Part shown: piece by piece, positions 6,711 to 11,937 of the stretch | Layout of the letters: every line of letters starts with the position of its first letter | Position numbering within the stretch: the stretch's first letter is position 1 | DNA from: an uncultured Porphyromonadaceae bacterium | GTDB lineage: Bacteria > Bacteroidota > Bacteroidia > Bacteroidales > Muribaculaceae | Length of the DNA: 11,937 bases | Assembly (NCBI GenBank): GCA_938027385.1 | Contig: CALJBF010000087.1 | Span: forward strand, 1-11,937 | Direction of reading: 5' to 3' | Notes under the pieces: model-generated | Seen by the model: the letters and a program-made list of their open reading frames with translations, nothing else | Told to the model about the DNA's origin: nothing | The model's database searches: none | Translations under genes and position numbers: made by a program

Positions 6711-7723
6711 AACCATCGACAGCCGTCATAATACTGAACTGGAACGGCGACAGGCTTCTGCGCGAGTACCTGCCGTCAGTAATCGCCAACACCGACCCCG
6801 CCGTGGGGCGTGTCATCGTGGCCGACAACGGTTCGACCGACACCTCCGTGGCCACACTTAAAGAGCTTTTCCCCGAAGTGGAGCTCATGCTCTTCCCCGA
6901 AAACTACGGGTTTGCCGAGGGGTACAACAAAGCCCTGGCTCTGGCGGCGCAGCAGGGGTACAGATACACCGTTCTGCTCAACTCTGACGTCAATCCCGCC
7001 CCGGGCTGGCTCAGCCCGCTTGTCGAGTGGATGGACACGCATCCCGACTGCGGCGCATGCCAGCCCAAGATACTCAGTTACAGCGAGCCCGAGAAATTCG
7101 AGTATGCCGGTGCATCGGGCGGTTTCATAGACCGCAACGGCTACCCATTCTGCCGTGGGCGCATCTTCTCGGATGTGGAGACCGATGCCGGGCAGTATGA
7201 CGACCCGCGCGAAATCTTCTGGGCCACCGGAGCCGCCCTGATGGTGCCCACACAGCTTTATGTCGACGCCGGAGGGCTCGACGCCGGATTCTTCGCCCAC
7301 ATGGAGGAGATCGACCTGTGCTGGCGCATACACCTCATGGGCAAGCAGATATGGGTGGTGCCCGCATCGGGGGTATATCACCTGGGAGGCGGGAGTCTGC
7401 CGGCCTCAAATCCGCGCAAGACCTACCTCAATTTCCGCAACAACCTGCTGCTTCTCCATAAGAATCTTCCCGAAAAAGACCTAAGGGGCACACTTCTGCG
7501 CCGCCGTCTGCTCGACACGCTTGCCTGGGCGAAATTCGCGGCTACATTTGACTTCGCCAACGCCGGCGCCGTCTGGCGCGCGCACCGCGACTTCGCGAAA
7601 ATGCGCAAGGCATACACCGCCCACCCGTCAGAGAACCTGCTGCGCAAACCAATGCAGAGGCGCAACATCCTCACCGACTACTACCTGCGCGGAATCCGGA
7701 GGTTCAAAGACCTCTCACTCTGA
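6707..7723 (+). CDS. GT2-family glycosyltransferase (rhamnosyltransferase-like)
   Basis: This 338-residue GT-A fold glycosyltransferase transfers a sugar from a nucleotide sugar to an envelope glycan or lipid acceptor that cannot be named from sequence. The family 2 signatures are clear: VIILNWNGD at 7-15, VADNGSTD with D40, and NYGFAEGYNKA at 66-76. The metal-binding segment is NSDVNP with S93-D94, and the acceptor/base region is HMEEIDLCWR (E200, E201, D203, W206). This pattern is common among WbbL-like rhamnosyltransferases. The basic C-terminal region (about 255-338) has no recognised domain. Its start lies within the acyltransferase stop codon (ATGA), so both are likely translated together and serve surface glycolipid assembly, by inference. 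Its last 20 bases overlap the 3' end of the opposite-strand apbE gene. Confidence 0.9.
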   Translation: MKPSTAVIILNWNGDRLLREYLPSVIANTDPAVGRVIVADNGSTDTSVATLKELFPEVELMLFPENYGFAEGYNKALALAAQQGYRYTVLLNSDVNPAPGWLSPLVEWMDTHPDCGACQPKILSYSEPEKFEYAGASGGFIDRNGYPFCRGRIFSDVETDAGQYDDPREIFWATGAALMVPTQLYVDAGGLDAGFFAHMEEIDLCWRIHLMGKQIWVVPASGVYHLGGGSLPASNPRKTYLNFRNNLLLLHKNLPEKDLRGTLLRRRLLDTLAWAKFAATFDFANAGAVWRAHRDFAKMRKAYTAHPSENLLRKPMQRRNILTDYYLRGIRRFKDLSL

Positions 7724-8756
7724 TCTGCCTGAGCGTGTCGCCGTCGGCCACTACCAGGAGCGCCCTCACATCCCCCATCCCTTTCAGCATCGCCACGGCA
7801 TCAGCCTCGGGCGACGCCATGCATGCTGTGGCCAGAGCGTCGGCCTCGGCGCATGTGGGCGCCACAACCGTTGCCGACAGGATATCCGTGGCATACGGAC
7901 GCCCGTCGCGCGGCGAAATTGTGTGGCCGAGATGATGCCCCAGACTGTCGACACGGTAATTGCGGTAATTTCCCGATGTGGCCACGCCGCAGTCGGTAAG
8001 CGCCACCACCCGCATGGCCTCGTGGGTGGCAGCACCCTCGACGGGAGCGTCAATCTGCACCTGCCAGTCGGTGCCGCGCGGATTATGGCCTCGCAAAGCC
8101 ATTTCACCCCCGATTTCCACCATATAGTCCTCACAGCCGTTGCGCCTCAGCATGGCGCCCACGAGGTCACAGCCATACCCCTTTGTCACGGCCGAGAAAT
8201 TGAATGTGGTGCCGGGCGACTTCTTTTCCATCAGGCCGTTGACGATGCGGCAGTCGGCGATTCCCACCAGCCGCAGAGCCGAGTCAATCTCGGCCTGAGT
8301 CGGCTCCGGCGCCTTTCCGTCGGCAGGACGACGCGAATAGCCGAACCCCCAGAGGTTTACAAGCGGAGAGACCGTAGGGTCGAAATTTCCGCCGCTGAGA
8401 GAGTACACACGCTGCGAGATACCGAACACACGGGCAATCAGCGAGTCGGTCTGCATCGACTCCCCCCGGTTTATGAGCGAGATCCGCGAGGCCGGATTGA
8501 ACGGAGACAGCGACATCTCCACCTGTCTGAAAACCGCCGATATGGAGTCGGCAAGATCCCTGTCGGCACGATACGTGATGTTGTATGTGGTGTTCCACAC
8601 CGCCCCCTGCGCCCTATGCCATTGAGCCCGGTGCCATTGAGCCCGGTGCCATTGCGCCCCGCTGCAGTCGTCGGGCATGAAATACATCACAATGGCGGCG
8701 ATGAGGATAATAAGGTATGTCACGCCGTAACGGCGACGGTAGACTTTTTCAGGCAT
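7704..8756 (-). CDS. apbE: ApbE-family FAD:protein FMN transferase
   Basis: This 350-residue membrane-anchored enzyme is predicted to attach FMN, taken from FAD, to a Thr/Ser of partner flavoproteins such as NqrB/C or RnfG/D types; none is encoded in this window. A single hydrophobic segment at about 11-27 anchors it. C31 follows MPDD, which is not a lipobox. After an odd AQWHR repeat (34-50), the ApbE domain starts near 51. Family motifs are all present: SPFNPASRIS (84-93), FDPTVSPLVNLWGFG (125-139), SAVTKGYGCDLV (188-199), EIGGEMALRGHNPRG (214-228), VATSGNYRNY (258-267), HTISPRDGRP (278-287) and the metal-site segment EADALATACM (304-313). Start ATG 8754-8756 reads into the anchor directly. 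The promoter lies just upstream (8776-8794). It is convergent with the GT2 gene and divergent from the TPR lipoprotein gene. Confidence 0.92.
   Translation of the reverse strand: MPEKVYRRRYGVTYLIILIAAIVMYFMPDDCSGAQWHRAQWHRAQWHRAQGAVWNTTYNITYRADRDLADSISAVFRQVEMSLSPFNPASRISLINRGESMQTDSLIARVFGISQRVYSLSGGNFDPTVSPLVNLWGFGYSRRPADGKAPEPTQAEIDSALRLVGIADCRIVNGLMEKKSPGTTFNFSAVTKGYGCDLVGAMLRRNGCEDYMVEIGGEMALRGHNPRGTDWQVQIDAPVEGAATHEAMRVVALTDCGVATSGNYRNYRVDSLGHHLGHTISPRDGRPYATDILSATVVAPTCAEADALATACMASPEADAVAMLKGMGDVRALLVVADGDTLRQIRVRGL
8617..8661 (-). repeat. Three 15-bp tandem repeats inside apbE (AQWHR)
   Basis: Read on the + strand, the unit TGCCATTGAGCCCGG occurs at 8617-8631 and again, identical, at 8632-8646. 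A third copy at 8647-8661 has two changes. In the protein this gives three consecutive AQWHR units (residues 34-48), followed by a partial AQ. The array lies between the membrane anchor and the start of the ApbE domain, a linker where length changes would be tolerated. The unit is a multiple of three, so copy-number change keeps the frame. Confidence 0.9.
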
Positions 8757-8775
8757 GGTGATAGTGATTTAGCGA

Positions 8776-8794
8776 CCCCAAAGTTAGCGATTTT
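8776..8794 (-). promoter_or_regulatory. apbE promoter (TAnnTTTG)
   Basis: On the - strand TAACTTTG (8786 down to 8779) matches the Bacteroidetes -7 consensus exactly. A convincing TTTG at the -33 position was not found, so the upstream half is weak. The surrounding 19 bases on the - strand match the DUF5683-operon promoter region (186-204, + strand) at 17 positions, sharing the block AAAATCGCTAA ahead of TTTG. Transcription would start about 17 bases before the apbE ATG at 8756. No matching promoter was found for the divergent + strand gene at 8833; an 8-base palindrome, GCCCGGGC, is at 8811-8818. Confidence 0.5.
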
Positions 8795-8832
8795 AATGCA
8801 ATATAAGGGCGCCCGGGCCGTTATAAATGTGA

Positions 8833-11800
8833 ATGGAAAAGCGCAAACACCGTGCCCTGTGGGCTTGGCTGGCGGTCGTGGCCCTGTTGGCCGCAACCGC
8901 CGTCACGTCATGCTCGCCGCGCAAGAACAACGCCGCCACACGCAAATACCAGGCCTTCATAACCCGTTACAACATCTATTACAACGGCGACACCCACTAC
9001 AAGGAAACGCTCAAGGAGATGGAAGAGGGGTATCAGGACGACTATTCGCGCATGCTTTTCCTGCACCCGGCCGAGGCCAAGGCCGACGAAAAGGCGCCTC
9101 AGCCCAACGGCAATTTCGACCGCTCGATAGAGAAAGCCCAGAAAGCCATACAGCTGCGCTCGATAAAGAAGAAACCCGCCAAGAAAGCGGGCCAGAACCG
9201 CACGCAGAAACAGAAGGAGTGGCTGAAACGCGACGAGTACAACCCCTTCCTGCACAACGCCTGGCTCATGATGGGGCGCAGTCAGTTCATGAACGGCGAC
9301 TTCATCGGGGCGGCGGCCACGTTCTTCTACATCAGCAAGCATTTCACCTGGCTCCCCAACACCGTCACCGAGGCGAAACTGTGGGAGGCACGCTCGTACT
9401 GCGCCATGGACTGGATGTTCGAGTGCGAGTCGATACTGACCCGTATCAAGCAGGACCAGCTGACATCGAAACAGCTCAAGGAGCTGTACTACACCACTTA
9501 CGCCGACTATTACGTAAAGAAACAGGAATACCCCAAGGGCGCCGAGATGCTCAGGCAGGCGATTCCGCTGACATCGGGGCAGCAGAAGACGCGCCTCAAC
9601 TTCCTGTTAGGGCAGGTACTGCAGAAAACCGGCGACAATGCCGGTGCCTACAAGGCGTTCGCCAAGGCCGGCGGTTCGCAGGGGGCGTCGTACCGCACCA
9701 AGTTCAACGCCCGCATCAAGCAGAGCGAGGTCTTCGAGGGCACCGACATAATGCCCGAGGTCAAGGCGCTGAAACGCATGGTGCGCTATGACCGCAACAA
9801 AGAGTACCTCGACCAGGTGTATTACGCCATAGGCAACCTCTATCTGAGCCGCCGCGACACCGCCAACGCCATCGAGAACTATGAGCTTGCCGTGGAAAAG
9901 TCGACCCGCTCGGGCATCGACAAGGCCATAGCGCAGGTAACCCTGGGCGGCCTCTACTATGACCGCCACCAGTACAACAAGGCCCAGCCCTGCTACTCCG
10001 AGGCGGTGCCGCAGCTCCCCGAGACCTGGCCCGACTACCGCGTGATCAAGCGCCGCAGTGACGTGCTTGACGAGCTTGCCGTGTACTCGCAGAACGTGGA
10101 GCTGCAGGACTCGCTCCTGCGCCTGTCGGAGATGACACCCGAGCAACAGCTTGAGGTCATCAACAAAATCATCGACGAGCTCAAGAAGAAAGAGAAGGAG
10201 GAGGCCGACGCCGCAGCACGCGAGGAGTTCCTGGCCAAGAACGAAGGGAACCAGCTGCAGTCGAACAACACCCAGACCTTCACGATGAACAACGGCGACA
10301 ACTCATGGTATTTCTACAATACGATGACCAAGAACTCGGGACGCACCGAATTCCAGCGCCGCTGGGGCAACCGCAAGCTTGAGGATGACTGGCGCCGCCG
10401 CAACAAGGCGTCGTTCAATTTCAACGACTTCGACACCCCCTCGGGCGACGACGATGCCGACACCGAACAGGCCGCTGACTCTATCGCCGCCGGCGACACC
10501 CCCGACAAGCCCGATGAAGAGGCCGCAAAGAAGGAATCTGACCCGCATTACCCGGAATATTACCTCAAGGACATCCCCAAGACCGACCTCGACAAGCAGA
10601 ATGCCAACGACATCATACAGGAGGGTCTTTACAACATGGGCGTGATCCTCAAGGACAAGATGGAGGACTTCCCCGCCGCGGAAAGCGAGTTCGAAAGCCT
10701 GCTCACGCGCTATCCCGACAACACATACCGCCTCGACGTGTACTACAACCTCTATCTGATGTACATGCGCGCCGGGCAGACGGCCAAGGCCGAGAAGTAC
10801 CGCAACCTCATACTCTCGGACTTCGCCGACTCGAAATACGGCATAGCCATGCGCGACCCCGACTACATAGAGTCACTTCGCCGCATGCAGCAGGTCGAGA
10901 ACCAGCTGTATGACCAGGCTCTGGACGCCTACCTCAACAACCGCAACAGCGAGGTGCATGCCGTCTACGGCACTGTCACCGAGAAGTATCCGCTGAGCAA
11001 GCTGATGCCCAAGTTCATGTTCATCGAGGCGCTCTCGCTCGTTACCGACAAGCGCCCCGAAGAGTTCAAGACCGTGCTGCGCGAGATGCTTGAGCGATTC
11101 CCCGACACCGACCTCACCCCATACGCATCGGCCTACCTGAAAGGTATTGCCCAGGGGCGTCAGCTGCAGGAGGGAGCCTCGAACATGCGCCCCATGCTCT
11201 GGGATATCAAGCTCAGCAACGACTCGGTGGCCGGACAGGCTGACGGCGAAGTGAAATTCGAGATCAACCACGACGATGAACAGCTGCTGATCCTGCTCTT
11301 CCCCACCGACGTGATCTCGCAGAACGCCCTGCTCTACAACGTGGCGCGCCACAACTTCACATCATTCATGGTCAAGGACTTCGACCTTGAGCAGATGAAC
11401 TTCGGGCGCCTCGGTCTGTTGATAATAAAAGGCTTTGACAATGTCGACGAGCTGAACTATTACCGCCAGGTGCTGAACCGGAACACCAGTTTCGAGATGC
11501 CCCCTGAGGTACGCCCCGTGGTAATCTCGAAGAAGAACTTCGACACCCTGCTGCAGTCGGGACGTTCGTTCGACGACTACTTCAACTATATGCGCGACAA
11601 GACATACCAGGACACCCAGGAGACCGTTCTGCCCCCCGAGCTGATTGAATCGCTTGCCGAGGCAGAAGCCGCCGAGGCCGGAGCCGCGGCGGCGGCTCCG
11701 AGTGATGGGGAAGTTGAGCAAGTTGAAGCAGTTGAAGAAGTTAAGAGAAATGAAGAGGTTGATGAAACCTCTGAGGGTGATGAACCCCAGGCACCTGCAG

Positions 11801-11937
11801 ACAAACCTGTGATGTCAGACAAGTCTGTGATGTCAGACAAGTCAGACCCGTCCGACAAGTCCGACGAGTCCGACGGAACCACCCAGGGCGCCGAAACCAC
11901 CCGGCCCCAGCCTAAAACTCAGAAAGCACAGGCACCG
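8833..11937 (+). CDS. SprE/PorW-like TPR lipoprotein, 3' truncated by window
   Basis: The frame is open from ATG 8833 to the last base (1035 codons) without a stop, so the C-terminus is missing. Residues 1-26 are a lipoprotein signal (MEKRKHR, hydrophobic core) ending in VTSC, with C27 the expected lipidated residue. The block right after it, including ITRYNIYYNGDTHYKETL (about 42-59), resembles the start of SprE/PorW proteins, large TPR lipoproteins tied to type IX secretion and gliding in other Bacteroidetes. TPR-like helices are visible at about 317-395 and 597-670. An acidic low-complexity insert lies at about 537-570. The structured part appears to end near 940, and a repetitive tail follows (941 to beyond 1035). 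SprE/PorW-like homology is recalled by pattern, not searched, and a role in type IX secretion here is uncertain since no other such gene is in view. It is divergent from apbE. Confidence 0.75.
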   Translation, partial: MEKRKHRALWAWLAVVALLAATAVTSCSPRKNNAATRKYQAFITRYNIYYNGDTHYKETLKEMEEGYQDDYSRMLFLHPAEAKADEKAPQPNGNFDRSIEKAQKAIQLRSIKKKPAKKAGQNRTQKQKEWLKRDEYNPFLHNAWLMMGRSQFMNGDFIGAAATFFYISKHFTWLPNTVTEAKLWEARSYCAMDWMFECESILTRIKQDQLTSKQLKELYYTTYADYYVKKQEYPKGAEMLRQAIPLTSGQQKTRLNFLLGQVLQKTGDNAGAYKAFAKAGGSQGASYRTKFNARIKQSEVFEGTDIMPEVKALKRMVRYDRNKEYLDQVYYAIGNLYLSRRDTANAIENYELAVEKSTRSGIDKAIAQVTLGGLYYDRHQYNKAQPCYSEAVPQLPETWPDYRVIKRRSDVLDELAVYSQNVELQDSLLRLSEMTPEQQLEVINKIIDELKKKEKEEADAAAREEFLAKNEGNQLQSNNTQTFTMNNGDNSWYFYNTMTKNSGRTEFQRRWGNRKLEDDWRRRNKASFNFNDFDTPSGDDDADTEQAADSIAAGDTPDKPDEEAAKKESDPHYPEYYLKDIPKTDLDKQNANDIIQEGLYNMGVILKDKMEDFPAAESEFESLLTRYPDNTYRLDVYYNLYLMYMRAGQTAKAEKYRNLILSDFADSKYGIAMRDPDYIESLRRMQQVENQLYDQALDAYLNNRNSEVHAVYGTVTEKYPLSKLMPKFMFIEALSLVTDKRPEEFKTVLREMLERFPDTDLTPYASAYLKGIAQGRQLQEGASNMRPMLWDIKLSNDSVAGQADGEVKFEINHDDEQLLILLFPTDVISQNALLYNVARHNFTSFMVKDFDLEQMNFGRLGLLIIKGFDNVDELNYYRQVLNRNTSFEMPPEVRPVVISKKNFDTLLQSGRSFDDYFNYMRDKTYQDTQETVLPPELIESLAEAEAAEAGAAAAAPSDGEVEQVEAVEEVKRNEEVDETSEGDEPQAPADKPVMSDKSVMSDKSDPSDKSDESDGTTQGAETTRPQPKTQKAQAP
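11679..11700. repeat. GC-rich inverted repeat at the tail boundary
   Basis: CGGAGCCGC (11679-11687) and GCGGCTCCG (11692-11700) form a perfect nine-base inverted repeat around the four-base loop GGCG. It lies within the coding tail, where it encodes an alanine run. It ends exactly where base composition changes from GC-rich to AT-richer repetitive codons at 11701. In GC-rich alanine codons a palindrome can arise by chance, so its position is the only notable point. Confidence 0.6.
11710..11764. repeat. In-frame 9-nt-period array (VE-rich)
   Basis: Repeated 9-mers of the form GTTGAAGCA encode V-E-Q, V-E-A, V-E-E and then degrade (VKRNEEVDE). Codons change here from the usual GC-ending set to GTT, GAA, AAG, AGA and GAT. 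Read as reverse complement, the units are CTTCATTTC, TCTTAACTT, CTTCAACTG, CTTCAACTT and GCTCAACTT. These belong to the same family as the intergenic array at 3087-3140: a 17-base stretch (11738-11754, reversed) matches 3088-3104 at 16 positions. Confidence 0.7.
11807..11876. repeat. In-frame 9-nt/18-nt tandem repeats (SDK-rich)
   Basis: CTGTGATGTCAGACAAGT occurs twice in perfect tandem (11807-11824 and 11825-11842). It is followed by 9-mers with core GTCCGAC: GTCAGACCC, GTCCGACAA, GTCCGACGA and GTCCGACGG, from 11841 to 11876. The protein reads as SDK, SVM, SDK, SDP, SDK, SDE, SDG. Period nine keeps the frame open, so copy-number change would lengthen or shorten the tail by three residues per unit. 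Confidence 0.85.

Noticed and set aside
7521..9791. A 756-codon open frame on the + strand
   Set aside because: It crosses the GT2 gene out of frame, apbE antisense and the start of the TPR lipoprotein out of frame. Its translation is low-complexity with no family resemblance, as expected of GC-rich codon bias.
11807..11876. The tandem repeats as a CRISPR array
   Set aside because: The units are 9 and 18 bases long with no unique spacers, and they lie inside an open reading frame.

Overview
The window looks like chromosomal DNA from a GC-rich member of the Bacteroidales, possibly Muribaculaceae-like. This rests on the gene content: a DUF5683 protein next to a LysM lytic transglycosylase, an ACT-HAD SerB, MtaB, an LpxL-type acyltransferase, an ApbE protein and a SprE/PorW-like TPR lipoprotein. 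It also rests on promoters of the Bacteroidetes type (TTTG, then TAnnTTTG) and the lack of obvious Shine-Dalgarno sequences. The exact genus cannot be read from the sequence. No rRNA, tRNA, CRISPR array, transposase or phage gene was seen.

Layout. 1-299 is non-coding. It holds two hairpins resembling a repeated palindromic element (11-72), a good Bacteroidetes-type promoter (170-201) and a leader with two more hairpins (238-281). 300-3069 is a tight two-gene envelope unit: a DUF5683 membrane protein, then a MltD-like lytic transglycosylase with a signal peptide and LysM domains. 3070-3154 is a short gap filled by a degenerate array with a 9-nt period. 3155-7723 is a compact + strand gene cluster: serB, mtaB, an LpxL/HtrB-family acyltransferase and a GT2 glycosyltransferase. 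The first pair and the last pair are each joined by a 4-base ATGA stop/start overlap. 7704-8756 on the - strand is an ApbE-family flavin transferase, convergent with the glycosyltransferase and overlapping its 3' end by 20 bp. A 76-bp divergent intergenic region (8757-8832) carries the ApbE promoter and leads into a very long lipoprotein gene (8833 to beyond the window end) of the SprE/PorW type.

How the genes fit together. Most of the window concerns the cell envelope: peptidoglycan cleavage, lipid A acylation, glycan transfer, a periplasmic flavinylation factor and a large TPR lipoprotein. Serine biosynthesis (SerB) and tRNA modification (MtaB) are carried in the same transcription unit as the lipid A and glycan genes. 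These genes are ordinary for Bacteroidales, and I do not see a clear undescribed system.

The unusual part is the repeat content. A 9-nt-period sequence family occurs between genes at 3087-3140. It recurs, inverted and in frame, in the C-terminal coding tail of the TPR lipoprotein (11710-11764), next to a second array of 9-nt units and an 18-nt tandem duplication (11807-11876). A separate 15-bp tandem repeat sits just after the membrane anchor of the ApbE protein. The promoters in front of the DUF5683 and apbE genes share a nearly identical 19-nt core.
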